Shown here: positions 34,301 through 47,400 of the stretch, one piece after another
Layout of the letters: each line of letters begins with the position of its first letter
How positions within the stretch are numbered: the first letter of the stretch is position 1
Assembly: GCA_028826165.1 (NCBI GenBank)
Contig: JAPDFW010000011.1
Span: forward strand, 251,001 to 315,000
Origin: Anaeramoeba ignava
Taxonomy: Eukaryota > Metamonada > Anaeramoebidae
Reading direction: 5' to 3'
DNA length: 64,000 nucleotides
Position numbers and translations under genes: made by a program
Notes under the pieces: model-generated
Database searches by the model: none
Told to the model about the DNA's origin: nothing
The model's input: the letters and a program-made list of their open reading frames with translations, nothing else

Positions 34301-36739
34301 ATTTTGTTTTGTTTTGTTTTGTGAAAATTTTACAGAAGTTTCATTTGAAAGTTTTTTTCTTAATTCTTCTTTTGTTCTTTTTTGATTTGAAAAATTAAAT
34401 TTATAACCATTTTCTTTCAATTCTGTTTTTAAAGATGATTGAAAATTAGGATGAATCTAAAAAATCCAAAAAAAAAGAAATTTGGAATAAATTATGTATT
34501 TTTTAACCAAAAACATGAATGATTTGAAATTACAAATAATTCTTCCAAAGATTTTAGATAATCTTGAGACCAAGTATAAAAATTTCTATATAAATCTTCT
34601 GAATGGTCTCCTTCTTGAGTTAATGATATATCATTCTAAAATTTATAGTCAAATCAAATCAAATCAAAAAATAAATAATAAATCAATAATAAAAAGAATA
34701 TAAATAAATTTTTCACAGGTTGTGATTTTAAAGCAATTTGAGCTTCAAGTTGTTTTGAATGTAAAGGAATTGTTGATAATTTTGAAACACAAATTTGAGC
34801 CCATCTTCTAAATGCCCTATCATATTCAGATAAAGTTTGATAAAATTCTGGTTTTGGTTCTGGAGGAATTAAAAGAGAATTCCAAGGATCATTTTTCCTC
34901 AATATTTTTTCAATTTGATCTTCAAACAAAAAAGTGTCAAGTCTATGAAAATATTATATAAATATCTCTATATATTTTTTTAAAAAAAAATTTGAACAAA
35001 CATTTTTTCGTTTGTTGAAAAATAATTCATAAGTTCATATTCTTGTTCTGGATCTAATTCCTTTTCTTCAATTTCGTTTTCCTTTTTTGTTTGAAATTCA
35101 CTTTCACTAATAGAATCATTTAGTTGAATTTTATTATTTTGTGGATTTGGAATAGTTTCAAATCTTGCTTTTTGTTGTTCTTTATTTTTTTTTGAATTTA
35201 TTTTTTTTGGATTTATTTGGTTATCATCACTATCAATTGATTCTAAAAGAATTTTAAACAAAGAAATAAAAAAGGAGATGAATTTTGTTTTAAAATTAAA
35301 TTCCCAGTTATTTAATACCACTTAATTGAACACTTGTTATTCTAAATGAATTGAATTAAAATTAATTAATTAATTAATTAATTTGAATAAAATTGTTTTC
35401 TTTCTTTTTTTTGATTTTTAAAAAAATTTATATAAAAACCTTGGACTATTTTCATTTGGAATTTTAATATCAAAAAAATCAGCACTTTCAAATTCATCAG
35501 AAGTAAAATCAGTTTCAGTTATTTCATCACTAGAAAAAGAAATTACAGAAGATTCACTTTCAAATTCAGTTGAAGTGAGAGTAAATTGACTTGTATCAAA
35601 TTTCTAAAATATTTTCAATAAAATGTAAATAAAATATATTTCTTTTTTTGATTGATTATTTTTTATTCTTTTACATTTCTTATTCTTTGAATTGGTCTTG
35701 GATAAGCTCTTGAGATAGTTTTTGGTAATTGAAGATATCCAATATGATTTTCGACAATTTTATGCCAATCTAAAATGGCATTTTCAAACTAATATAAATT
35801 TTAATTTCAAAATGAATTTTAATTTCAAATTTTAATTTTAATTTTAATTTCAAAATGAATTTTAATTTCAATTTTAATTTTAATTTTAATTTTGATTTCA
35901 AAATGAATTTTAATTTCAAAATGAATTTTAATTTCAAAATGAATTTTAATTTCAAAATGAATTTTGATTTTAATTTAAAAATGAATTTTAATTTTGATTT
36001 CAAAATGAATTTTAATTTTGATTTTAATTTCAAAATGAATTTTAATTTTAATTTTAATTTCAAAATGAATTTTAATTTTAATTTTAATTTCAAAATGAAT
36101 TTTAATTTTAATTTCAAAATGAATTTTAATTTTAATTTCAAATTAAATTTTAATTTTAATTTCAAAATGAATTTTAATTTTGATTTTGATTTTAATTTCA
36201 AAATGAATTTTAATTTTAATTCCGAATTCATAAATACATCTTTAAATCTTTTATAGTTTTCTGGATCTGGAAACTTTGGAATTGATTCTAATTTTTTTGG
36301 TGCATATTTTTTTAATAATTCTTGTTGTTCTTCCCAATGACAATAAACTTCAAAATAAAAAAATTTTTTTTCCAAATAAAATTTCGAACAAAAAAATAAA
36401 AAATATAAAAGAAAATTAAATATAAATTTAAAAATTACATTTAGAAATATCAACATTTGAAAGTTCTGAATAATCATCATTTTTTGAAACATTTTCTAAA
36501 GAAAAAGAAAGTTTTTCTTGTGAAATTGGAAGATAATTTACATCATAAATTCCTCCATTAGAATCAACAAAATAAGGGAATTGATGTTGTCCCTTCTTCT
36601 CTTTAACGGAAATGGGTATTTTTTTCGTTTTAATTGATGGTCCTTTATAAATTCCTGTTAAAGATGTATATTTTTTTTTTGATTTTTGATTTTGAGAATC
36701 TATTGTTTTTGACATTAATTTAATTATTTTTAAACCCAA
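31315..36739 (-). CDS. 14-exon large protein, function not recognised
   Basis: Exons (minus strand): 36739-36439, 36347-36238, 35788-35675, 35603-35440, 35341-35319, 35242-35002, 34942-34717, 34635-34534, 34456-34334, 34272-34186, 34119-33922, 33848-33753, 33683-33336 and 33258-31315. All junctions are GT-AG and in phase, giving 1358 aa (1350 if the ATG at 36715 is used). The N-third is acidic and disordered apart from conserved-looking blocks (HWEEQQELLKKYAPKKLESI; NDPWNSLLIPPEPKPEF...YDRAFRRWAQICVSK). The middle is coiled coil. The last ~760 residues are all-helical, like an armadillo/HEAT or formin-type GBD fold (SVHAKISSFVIDLFQKITGK; VFISTHFLFVLLHILKIESD). By style I suspect a Sca1-complex scaffold-like protein, but that is a weak recollection. 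No catalytic motif is seen. Confidence 0.7.
35789..36237 (-). repeat. intron minisatellite, TTTTAATTTCAAAATGAA units
   Basis: Second intron of the 14-exon gene (449 nt, GTATTT donor at 36237, TTAG acceptor at 35789) consists of 18-30-bp units AATTTTAATTTCAAAATG. The periodicity opens long spurious frames on both strands. Confidence 0.85.
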
Positions 36740-37348
36740 AACTATTTTTAAATTAAAAATTAAAAATTATAAATTATAAAGAAATTTAAAATAATAATAA
36801 TAAAAAATGAAAGAAAAAAAGAAAAAATGAAAAAATGAAAAAATTTTTTGATTTTTTTTTTATTTTTTTAATCTAAAAAAAAAGATTTTGTTTGGTTTTT
36901 TTTTAAAAAGAAAAAAAATTGAAAAAAATTTCACACTCAAAAACCATTCCTAAAAAAGCAAAAAAATTAACTAGATAAAAGAAAGAATAAGATTGAATTT
37001 GATTTGAATTTTAATTTCAGATTTTGAATTTGATTTTGAATTTGGATTTTGATTTAGATTTTGAATTTAATTTTGATTTTGATTTTAATTTTAATTTTAA
37101 TTTTGATTTTTTTGATTTTGAATTTGATTTTAATTTTGATTTTAATTTCAATTTTGATTTTGAATTTGATTTTGATTTTGATTTGAATTTTAATTTCAGA
37201 TTTTGAATTTGAATTTGATTTTGAATTTGATTTTGATTTTGATTTTGATTTTAATTTTAATTTGAATTTTGATTTTGATTTTCAATTTGATTTTGATTTT
37301 GATTTAGATTTTGAATTTGATTTTGATTTTGATTTAGATTTTTGAGTT
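36740..37348. other. spacer with initiator tracts and GAATTTTGATTT repeats
   Basis: 36780-36850 carries minus-strand TTTTTTCATTTTTTCATTTTT just upstream of the 14-exon gene. 36980-37345 is TTTTGATTTTGAATTTGA-type repeat up to the 3' end of the OXR1-like gene. No coding sequence is supported. Confidence 0.55.
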
Positions 37349-40300
37349 TTAAAAGACAATTTTCTTTTTCCCAATTTTCCAAATTTCAAGATAAAAAATA
37401 TTAAAAGAAGTTTTTGAGCATAAAGGAGGATTTTCAAAAGTTTCACAAGTTTGAGTTGAACCATGATATAAATCTCGAGTAATCCAAATTCCATAATGTG
37501 TTCTAAAAAATAAAAAAAAATCAAAATATAAATATATAAAAATAATTGTATATTTTTCTATTTTCATCTTTTTATATCAATTACACTCCTCCAAAAGCTA
37601 TAAATTCTTCATTTGAAACAACAAAACAATTATTATTATCTTTCCATCTCCAAACTTGAAATTTTGGATAAAATGAAAATAAAAACATTGAATTTGATCC
37701 ATAATAACAATATTCTTTTCTAAGTGATTCTTCGATATATGCTCCAAAAACCTTTATTCCAATTTTAAATTTATAAATAAATTTGTAATTAAATTTATAA
37801 ATAAATTTGTAATTAAATTTATAAATAAATTTGTAATTAAATTTATAAATAAATTTGTAATTAAATTTATAAATAAATTTGTAATTAAATTTATAAATAA
37901 ATTTATAATTAATTTATAAATAAATTTGTAAATAAATTTGTAAATAAATTTGTAAATAAATTTATAAATAAATTTGTAATTAAATTTGTAATTAAATTTG
38001 TAAATAAATTTGTAATTAAATTTGTAATTAATTTGTAATTAAATTTGTAATTAAATTTATAAATGAATTTGTAAATAAATTTGTAAATAAATTTATAATT
38101 AAATATTTAAATAAATTTGTAAATAAATTTGTAAATAAATTTATAATTAAATTTGTAATTAAATTTGTAAATAAATTTGTAAATAAATTTATAAACAAAT
38201 TTATAAATAAATTTGTAATTAAATTTGTAAATAAATTTGTAAATAAATTTAAACAGACTTCATTCTCTTCATTCTTAATACAAAATATTATATTATCTTG
38301 TTGTTCTGTATTTGCAAAAAATGTATGAAATGATGTTCCACTTTGATAAGTTCCATAAAGAAATTCCCAATCATATTTCCTTAAATATGAAGGTAATTCT
38401 AATTGAATCTTTTTTTTTTAAAAAAGAATAAATATGAAAATTTAAGCTTGAAATAATATTTTTTTTGCTTTGAATTTTACTGATTCGATCATTTCTTCTG
38501 TAAGAATTTTTGATTTTTTATCCAATTTAATTTTATAACGAGGTCTAATATGTCTTGGTTTTGAAACTTCAGTCTTTTTTTCTTCTTGATTATTTTCCTG
38601 TTCTTCATTTGAACCTTTTGATTTATTTCCTTCTTTTTGCTTCTTTTTACTTCTTGATTTCTTTTTCTTTTCCTTTTGTTTTTTTCTTTTAGCATCAAAA
38701 AGTTCTTCAACTAATTTTTGTCGATCTTTGAAATTTTTATTAATATATTGAGTCAATTTATTATGGATTTCTTGAATTCTAAAAATCAAGTTGAAATTAT
38801 ATTTAATTGATTAAAATTGTTTTCCTTTTTGTTTTTTTAATAATAATAATAATATACTCATCTGGTCCAGTAAAATGAAAAAGATTTCCATCTTTTAAAA
38901 CAATTTGTAATATTTTCCTTGTCATAAATCTTTAATTGAAAAAAAACAAAAATTTTTATTTTGAATTTTGAATTTTGAATTTTGAATGTTTTTAAATTTT
39001 TTTACTCATTCTTCCGAATTTTTTCTCCAGGAAGAGGAGGAAGTTGAACTATTAAAGAATCAACAATTGATTCAATTGTTGTGTGGAAAAAATATTCACC
39101 AATTTCGATATTTTCATCTAAAGAATGTTTTTGTTATTTTTTTTTGAATGAATGAAAAATAATTTGATTTTTTTTAAAAATAAATCCAATTTATCTTGTA
39201 CCATATTCAGGTTGAAAAATAAAGAAATATGGAGTCAAAGTTAAAGCTCCTTTAATTTCTAAAACTCCTTCTTTTAAAAAATTTGCAGGATGATGAATAA
39301 CTTGATCTGGACTATTTGATAAATTTTTTTTGTGACTTTTTTTTATCTTTTCTTTTCCAATTTCTTTAATTTTTTTATTTTGGATTTTTTCAATATCTTG
39401 TTTTTCAATATATTGAAAATCTTCTTGATTTTCTTGATTTTCTTCAATATTTTCAATATTTCCAATATTTTCCATATTTTCCATATTTTCAATATTTTCA
39501 ATATTTTTATCTTCTTGTTCAAAATTTTCAATCATTATAAAATCGTTATCTAATTGATCATTTTCATCCTCAATTTGAATTTGATTTTGATTTTCACTTT
39601 CAATTTGATTTTGAATTTGATTTTGATATTGATTTTCAATTTCATTTTGATTTTGAATTTGATTTTCAATTTGATTTTCAATTTCATCTCGATTTTGATT
39701 TTCAATTTCAATTTCGATTTCTTTTTCAATTTCCTTTTCAATTTCAATTTCAATTTGTTTAGGAATTTGTTTTGGAATTTGTTTAGGAATTTGTTTTTCA
39801 ATTTGTTTAGGAATTTGTTTTTCAATTTGTTTAGGAATTTGTTTTTCAATTTGTTTAGGAATTTGTTTTCAATTTGTTTTGGAATTTGTTTTGGAATTTG
39901 TTTTTCAATTTGTTTAGGAATTTGTTTAGGAATTTGTTTTTCAATTTGTTTTTCAATTTGTTTAGGAATTTGTTTTTCAATTTCCTTTTCAATTTGTTTA
40001 GGAATTTGTTTTTCAATTTGTTTAGGAATTTGTTTTTCAATTTGTTTAGGAATTTGTTTTTCAATTTGTTTAGGAATTTGTTTTTCAATTTGTTTTTGAT
40101 TTTCAATTTCATCTTGATTTTCAATTTGTTTTTCATCTTCAATTTCAATTTCAATTTCAATTTCATCTTCAATTTCAATTTCATCTTCATTTTGTTTTAT
40201 ATTTTTCTCTTTTTTTTTATTCTTAATTTTGTCTTTATTTGCAAGAAATTTTTGATAATTTTCTTGAGGAATATAAATTTTTTGATTTGGAAAAATCTAT

Positions 40301-40559
40301 AATAATAATAATCAAAAAAAAAAAGCAAAATTTTATTAATTAAAAATTTTAGTTTTTTGATTTTGCTGTTTTTGAATTTTTAATTTTATAAATGAATTTT
40401 TACAGAATTTGTAAACATGCGATTAAATGATCTTAAATCAGATGTTTTTATATAAAATTTAATCGCAATTCCAATTAAAGTTTCTCTTGGTGAAACAACA
40501 TAAACATAAGAATTTTCAGGAATAAATTTTGGAAGTGAATTTTTTGGGGGATTTGACAT
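37349..40559 (-). CDS. OXR1/NCOA7-type LysM-GRAM-TLDc protein, eight exons
   Basis: Exons: 40559-40404, 40296-39202, 39117-39006, 38929-38858, 38778-38481, 38408-38259, 37751-37585 and 37502-37349; ~734 aa. LysM: SYVYVVSPRETLIGIAIKFY ... IFPNQKIYIPQ. A long Gln/Ile/Lys repeat tract follows, then a GRAM-like domain (FLKEGVLEIKGALTLTPYFF; IVLKDGNLFHFTGPDE) with a Lys/Glu insert. The complete TLDc domain starts TEEMIESIQLELPSYLRKYD and includes FLYGTYQSGTSFHTFF, NEVFGAYIEE, CYYGSNSMFLFSFYPKF and YGIWITRDLYHGSTQTCETF. This order is that of OXR1/NCOA7, which protect against oxidative stress and can act on the V-ATPase. All splice phases agree only if one base is restored at ~39867 in the coding repeat (T4 versus T5 in sister units). 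The intron before VFGAY is a 507-nt satellite with an unusual GTCTGT donor. Confidence 0.85.
37752..38258 (-). repeat. intron satellite, AAATTTGTAATTAAATTTATAA units
   Basis: 507-nt intron inside the TLDc domain of the OXR1-like gene. It is built from 12-bp words AAATTTGTAATT, AAATTTATAAAT and AAATTTGTAAAT in mixed order. The array is specific to this intron. Confidence 0.88.
39720..40130 (-). repeat. coding repeat, QIEKQIPK
   Basis: Within exon 2 of the OXR1-like gene. 12-bp units encode Lys-Gln-Ile-Pro and Lys-Gln-Ile-Glu; on the plus strand they read TTTGTTTAGGAA and TTTGTTTTTCAA. One unit near 39867 has four T instead of five, which breaks the frame. Confidence 0.85.
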
Positions 40560-40740
40560 TTAAATTAAGAAAAAAAAAACACAAAAAGTAACACTAACAA
40601 CAAATTAACAAAAATTTAAAAGAAAAAAAAAAGATTTGAAAGAAAAAATTAATGAGAAAAAAAAAATGAAAAAAAATTTTTTCATTTTTTCATTTTTAAT
40701 TTTTTAAAAAGAAAAGAAAAAGAAAAGAAAAAGAAAAGAA
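40560..40740. promoter_or_regulatory. bidirectional promoter region, OXR1-like / PH protein
   Basis: 181 bases between divergent starts. The centre (40655-40700) has AAAAAATGAAAAAAAATTTT followed by TTCATTTTTTCATTTTT, i.e. inward and outward copies of the TCATTTTT element, one per strand. A purine (AAGAAA)n tract precedes the plus-strand ATG. Confidence 0.4.
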
Positions 40741-43700
40741 ATGGATTTATTTAAAAATGCAGAAAATTTAAGAGTTGATATTGAAATTGTAAAAAATGAT
40801 AAAAAAAGATATTTTCAATTTAGAGAAGTTCCAGGAGTTGAAAGATATGGAAGTGCAGTAGTTTTATATTCAAGTAATATACCAAAAAGAATAGAATTTT
40901 GGTATAAAAACTGGCGAATTGGTAAAATCAAATTTAAATTAAATTAAATTAAATTAAATTAAATCAAATTAAATTAAATTAAATTAAATTAAATTAAATC
41001 AAATTTAAATTAAATTAAATTAAATTAAATCAAATTAAATTAAATTAAATTAAATTAAATTAAATTAAATTAAATTAAATTAAATCAAATTAAATCAAAT
41101 TAAATTAAATTAAATAAAATCAAATTTAAATTAAATTAAATTAAATTAAATTAAATTAAATTAAATCAAATTAAATTAAATTAAATTAAATCAAATTAAA
41201 TCAAATTTAAATTAAATTAAATTAAATTAAATCAAATTAAATTCCTAAATCAAATTAAATCAAATTAAATTAAATTAAAATAAATTAAATTAAATTAAAT
41301 TAAATTAAATTAAATTTAAATTAAATTAAATTAAATTAAATTAAATTAAATTAAATTAAATTAAATTAAATTAAATTAAATTCAAAATTAAATTAAAATA
41401 AATTAAATTAAATTTTTTTCTTTTATTTTTTATTATAGCAAAAGTAAATATTTCTCAAAAACATTTAGTTCCAGCAAAAAACGCAACAGAATTCCCTCGT
41501 TTAAGTGGATTCTTAAGAAAACAAGGAGGAAGACATAAATCAATTAAAAGAAGATGGTTTTTATTGAAAGACTCAACCCTTTCTTATTACAAAAAAGAAA
41601 ATCAAAAAGAGCCAATTGATTCAATTGATTTGAGTAAAATCCAATTCATCTCCAAAACTAACGAACCAAACACCTTCCACTTATATACGCAATACAGAAC
41701 CTATGTTTGCATGACGGAAAATGAAGAGGAGCTTGAGTTGTGGTTTTCTATTATAAAATCAGTACTTAAATTAAGAAAACATGTTCAAAACAACTACAAA
41801 ACAATCGATAATTTTTATGGAAATCCTGAATCTTCGGTTGATGGCATAACAGAAAAAAACTATAAAACAATCACAGGAATTTCAGGTCACGGCTTGTTTT
41901 TGTATTTTGCTAAGAATTATTTAGTCAATTCTATGATAAAACTACTCAAACTCGGATTTATCCGAAAACAAGATTTGGAATACCTGAAATATTCAAATAT
42001 GCTATTAAACTGGAAAGATCCAGAATTACTGAAACTATTTATTCAACTCAACTTCTCCCGAGAAATTGATATCGATATCATCACCCTCAATCATTGGATC
42101 ACGTATTTCCAAGAAAATGAACCAAAATTAATCGATATCAGCAATCAGGAAAATTTCCCTTTCCAAGACGAAGATGGCGATAAATTCAAAAGCGAAAACA
42201 TGAAAAATATCGATTATGTTTATCAACTTTCGCAGAATTGGATCCCATCGCAAAAACAAACAAAAACACCGCAAAATCAACTGAAAATCCCTGTTATATT
42301 TTCCTTTAATAATGCAGATGAAGTCATTTCTCGTGACTACAGACTTCTTCACCAAACCGTTGATGATTGCGACAAAATAAGAGACAAAATCAATTCAACC
42401 TTAAAAGCAAATTCAATGATTAATTCCCAACTGCAGGAAATACTCAAATCAAACAGAGAAAAAAAGTCCCAATACGACAAATCGAGAGAACAAATCAAAA
42501 AAGAAAACGAACTTTTGAACGCATTAATTTCCGAATGGGAAAACCAAAAAAACCGTTTGGATGAAAAGAAGAAGGAAATTGAAGATCAAAAAATTCAACT
42601 TACTCACGATTTTTCCGATTTAAAAAGCAAGGAAAAAGACAGGATCGAAGAGCTCAACCAAGAACTCCAAGAAATTAAAGACCAGATCAAAAAACTCAAC
42701 CAAGAAATATCTCAAGAACAACAGCATTTGGCTCCAAAGCAAAAACTGTTCCAAAAAAATCAAGAAATCAAAAAAGATCGGAAATCAAAATTATCCGAAC
42801 TTGCCAAAAAACTGGAAAAATCAAATAACCAACACAAAGCCATTCAAGACGAGATTTCCAAATTAATTCAAGACACAAACTCCCAACAGGATCGAGTCTT
42901 CGAAATTAACAAAGCAAAAATTGCTGTGAATGAAAACTTGATCCAGAAAGAATCACTTCTGAATCAACAAATGGAGGAAATTTTAAAGCAGGAAAAGGAA
43001 ATTTCATCGCTAACAAAACAACTGGAAGATACTGTCCTTGCACTCTCAAATGCGCAAAAGGACTCGCTATCTCATCAAGAGGACACAGAAAAAAACCAGC
43101 TTAGATTCCAGGAAATAAACTCCAAAATTGAAATGAACCAGAAACTTCTTCAACAAGAAGAAGTTCTTCAATCGCAAATTCAAAATCTCATTTCTTCTTT
43201 GGAAAACAACGAAAATCCAAATGAAAATGAATTGAACCAAATTTTGGAGCAATTGTCTCAGTATGAAAACCAACAGGATAAAGAAATTGAGGAAATCAAT
43301 CTCCAAAATTCTCAGCTTGAATCACAAAATCTTGAATTAAATCAAAAAATCGAGGCTTGCAATAAAGAATATTCAAGCATCTCAACAGAAAATAGGAAAA
43401 GTGATATCAAAAGAATTACAATCACAAAACAACTCAAAACTGACCACCAAAAATTCGTCAACGAAACAAAACAAATTCAAGACTCTTATTCCAAAACAAA
43501 AGAAAATTTGCAATCTGTTTGTGATGTCTTGAAACAAGAAGCTTTCCGTTTAAAAAACGAGAAAGAAATGCAACCAATTTCTAATATAAATAAAGACCAA
43601 GAAAATCAAAATGCAAAAAATGATAACTCCTCAAACGAAACCATTGCGCTTATAATTTCAGACTTTGTTAATGCAATTTCCGCATTGCAATCAATTTTCG

Positions 43701-44170
43701 TCAAATATCAAAAATCAACTAATTTCGAAACAAGAAATAAAGAAATTCAAGAAATTGTTGAAAATGATTTTGCATTAAAAATCATAAATATTTTTTCTAT
43801 TGGTTTAAGATCAAACAAAACCACAATTTGGAAATTACTAGGAGCAATTTATCAGGAAATCAAACAGAAAAATGAATCAAATCATTTTGAATCAAAATTT
43901 ATTGAATATTATCAATTTTTCGACAATTTAAAAAAATATCAAAGAAAAAAAGCAGATGATTTAAAATTTCAAGTTTTTATTCAAAGATGTTTGAATAAAA
44001 AATGTATATCCCAATTTTTTGAATTGGTTTATCAGTTCAGACAAGTTTTATTAGATGAATTCTATCTTGAAGAAGAAGAAATGAAAGTTACATCAAGAAT
44101 AGTATTAGTTTTTCAACAAATGAAAAAATTATCACAATACAATTTTGATTTGAAAGAAGAAGTTAAATAA
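40741..44170 (+). CDS. PH-domain coiled-coil protein, two exons
   Basis: Exons 40741-40921 and 41439-44170 join in phase 1 to give 970 aa. A short N-terminal domain (residues 1-80, unrecognised, rich in beta-strand-like sequence) precedes a PH domain (~residues 83-185: LSGFLRKQGGRHKSIKRRWF ... FHLYTQYRTYVCMTENEEEL ... WFSIIKS). An alpha-helical region follows (IKLLKLGFIRKQDLEYLK), then a coiled coil of nearly 400 residues rich in Lys, Glu and Gln, and a helical C-terminus (~residues 790-970). It is probably a membrane- or phosphoinositide-recruited scaffold. There is no GEF, GAP or kinase motif. Codon use in the coil is less A/T-extreme than in the flanking genes. Confidence 0.75.
40922..41438 (+). 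repeat. intron satellite, (AAATT)n
   Basis: 517-nt intron from GGTAAAATC to TTATTATAG, built almost wholly of AAATT pentamers with sporadic AAATC and AAATTT variants. Nothing else is encoded. Confidence 0.92.
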
Positions 44171-44210
44171 AAAAAATATATAATATTTTTATCAAAAAAA
44201 AAGAGAATTC

Positions 44211-44293
44211 GACGTGAACAGGATTCGAACCTGTACTCCCATCAAGAGAAACTGATTAGCAGTCAGTCGCCTTCACCTTTCGGCCACCACGTC
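44211..44293 (-). tRNA. tRNA-Ser(GCT)
   Basis: 83-nt cloverleaf on the minus strand. The acceptor stem is GACGTGG with the 3' partner TCACGTC (one G-U pair). The anticodon arm is ACTGA-CTGCTAA-TCAGT with anticodon GCT (serine AGC/AGT codons). A long class-II variable arm follows, then the T-arm with B-box GGTTCGAATCC. The 3' CCA is not encoded and no intron is present. A run of nine T shortly after the 3' end is a Pol III terminator. It sits between two plus-strand protein genes. Confidence 0.95.
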
Positions 44294-44446
44294 TTATACT
44301 CTTCTTTTCTTTTATTATTCTTATTATTATTCTTCTTTTTTTTTGCATTATTTTTAAAAAATATTTTTTGTTCTCTTTTAAAATTAAAATTAAAATTTTT
44401 TTTTTTCATTTTTTTCTTTCATTTTTTAATTTTTAAATAAATTCAA

Positions 44447-47400
44447 ATGAATGTTCAAAATTTTCAAGATTTAATCCAAAATGCGAAATCTATTCAAGAA
44501 AAAATCCAAATTATGGAACAACTTTTAAATCATATTTTTACATTATCAAATGAAGAAATTATAGAATTTATCTTTCCAGTTTTAAAAAATCAAGTACAAA
44601 CAACTTGGGAAATGGAAAATCAACAAGAAAAACAAGAATACCAATCAATAATATTAAAAGTGATTTCGCATCTTCCATTAATTCTCCACAAGAGAATTGA
44701 CAGAAAAACCGCACACAATATAATAGTTCTTTGCGGTACATTTTTAACAAAGGGAATCAAAGAGGAAACAGGGATATTAAGTATAAGAACGTTCAAAGAA
44801 ATTCTCAAAAAGTTCCCAAACATATACAGAGATTTTATCCCTCAAACCCTTAAATTAACACAAGGAATATTCATCTCAACAATTGAAAGATGCAAACAAA
44901 ACGAAAACTGGAAATATCTTCGAATGGAGGATAATATCCATCTTTCCAAAACTGCAAATGTGTTGATTGAATGGCTAGGATTAATAGAGGCCATTCTCAA
45001 AAAATATCCCCCGCAAAGTTTGGGTCAGAATATGCAACCCTTAGTGGATTACTGCACCCAAATCATTTGTTTGTTTAGTGATACCACTTTAAATTTCCAT
45101 TTTTTGTTGGTTATTAATAATATCTTGAGGAATTTTCCAAATATCACAATTGATTTCGCAAAGGTTATAAATTGCGCAACATCAGTTTTTATCCACGCAA
45201 ATCCAGAGCGTGTTAACGACAAGAAGAAAATACTCAACCTGATTTTGAGGTTGTTGGGAAACAAGCAAATTTTGGCAGAAAGCGAGGAAAATGCAACTCT
45301 TATTTTGGATTGTTTGCTTAACTACAACTTGTTTTCCCATGTCTTGCTCATAAAAAACTCAGCAAAATTAATTCTGTTCCAATTTTACAACACAATCTAC
45401 ATGCTATTCCGCGTCAATAGAAACAACAGCATCATTTCTAACTCGCATATTCGCAACTTTTTGAGGATTTATTTCCAATTTGTTTATGATCCAAACACAC
45501 CAATTTATTTGGATATTCTTTTCCAGTTTATTGTTCGCAAAATGATCCCCAAGTTGATCAAATCCTCTCTTCCCATCGAAGAGCTAATGCAAATCTTGCC
45601 TAGAATTCTCCAATCGTATGTGGACAAAATCCACTCTTTGTCAGAAATGGAGCAGAAATACCTGATTGGTGATGTGCAGGTGAAAAAATGCATCAATGAT
45701 TGGATGTCAATCAAAACTCGCTTGTCTTTCTCGTTCTTTGAATACTATCCCTCGCGTATTCAACTCAACGACTATTTCATCCACAATTTCTTGCTCAACA
45801 AGAAATCATGGGAACTCGACCAATCGCAGGAAATCACGCAGATTGAACGCAAGAAAGTTTCCCGCAAAATGATTGAATCTCTTCTTGATTATTTCACTTC
45901 AAATTTTCTTCTTGTTGTTGAGTCAATTTTGCATTTGAGAGAGAAATCAAACTCACAAATAGCAAATCCGCAATTAAACGAGCACATCTCGCTTTTGGTG
46001 GATGCTAACCAACAGAACACTCTGAGATTAAGCAAGGATCGTCTCTCCATTTTTGGATACTCTTTGCTCAGAAACTTTTTCCAGCAGATAATCTCAATCT
46101 ATGTCGATATGATTGTTGCTCACAAAACCACATCCAATAAAGAAAATCTTCAGCAGGAATTTTTCCAACATCAGAAAAAAAGATACCGCCATATCTGCCA
46201 CATCTTCCAGAGATTCCCTGCTGATCTTTTCGAAAAGATGTGTGTTGATTCCATTTCCTTTCTTTATAACGGATTGCAAAATGAAAAGGAGTTTCTGAGA
46301 ATGATCCGCATCATTGTCAAGCAAAGCTTCCCAAATATCAGATTTCTCGCCAATTTGCTTGATTTCTTGATCAAAAAAACCCCAGATTTTCTGAATCTTT
46401 CTCAAAACACACGAAATGCAATTTCCGATTTGTTTATTTTCTTGTTTTCCTTTTTGGATAAGAAAAAGCCAATCCAAAACCAAACAGAATCTCAAACACA
46501 AGAAATCACAGTCGAAATCCAAGACCTCAATTTATACAAGTACTCGCCAATAAAAGCATTACTTGATAATACCAACAGCATTAATACTAACAATTTAGAT
46601 AGCAAGGATAAAGTTGATCCAAACACAAATTTGATTGGAAACCATATTTCTCAAATATTCGCATTTGGTTTGCACAAAATTAACAGCAAATTCATCTCCA
46701 ACTTCCAAAAATCACCAGACTCATCTCTTCCTTTCCTCAGATTTCTGTCTCATTTATACCAAAATCTCCAGGAATCAGGCTCAGAAAAACAAATTGTTGT
46801 TTATTTAATTGACAAGTTCCAAGAGATTTCAAATTACTCTCCAATCAATCCCATTTTCGCAAAAATCACAAAATCAATCGCCAAGTTATGTTTCCATAAA
46901 TTTGCTTTCCATATCACATTTTTAGCCAAAAACTTCCAATCTTTTATCCACCAATCCAAAATGCTTTTGTACTCAAAAAAACCCGCACACAACACCATTT
47001 ATCTCAACTGGCTCAAGTTTTTGATCACCAATTTTAATTTAACTTATTTGGAACAAAAATTCAAACCAACTCAACTTGCTGTAATCCAAAAATTGATCCA
47101 AATATCATCCCAAGATCACTTTGACGAAAATTCGCAAAAAGCTTTTGAGATTCTTGGCAGATTTGCCTCTTTTTCTCGCAATCCCTTTGCTAAAAAGTTG
47201 CCTTTTTTTCAACCAAAAAGAAATACCAAGTCAGAATCCAAAATTATTCTTGATTTGTTTTTCCATGATGAACACACACAAATATTCCATTTGGACCTAA
47301 CTCACTTTATCAACGAAATGCTAGATAACATCAGCGGAACACACCAAACAACACACAAAAACGAGAACACAAGCTTTATTAATTTGCTTCAGACAATTCT

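Noticed and set aside
35855-36256. Plus-strand MNFNFNF... frame
   Set aside because: Periodic translation of an intron minisatellite of the minus-strand 14-exon gene.
39550-40302. Several frames of NLFRN/KNKFLN repeats
   Set aside because: Alternative frames of the QIEKQIPK coding repeat; the LysM-GRAM-TLDc gene model explains the region.
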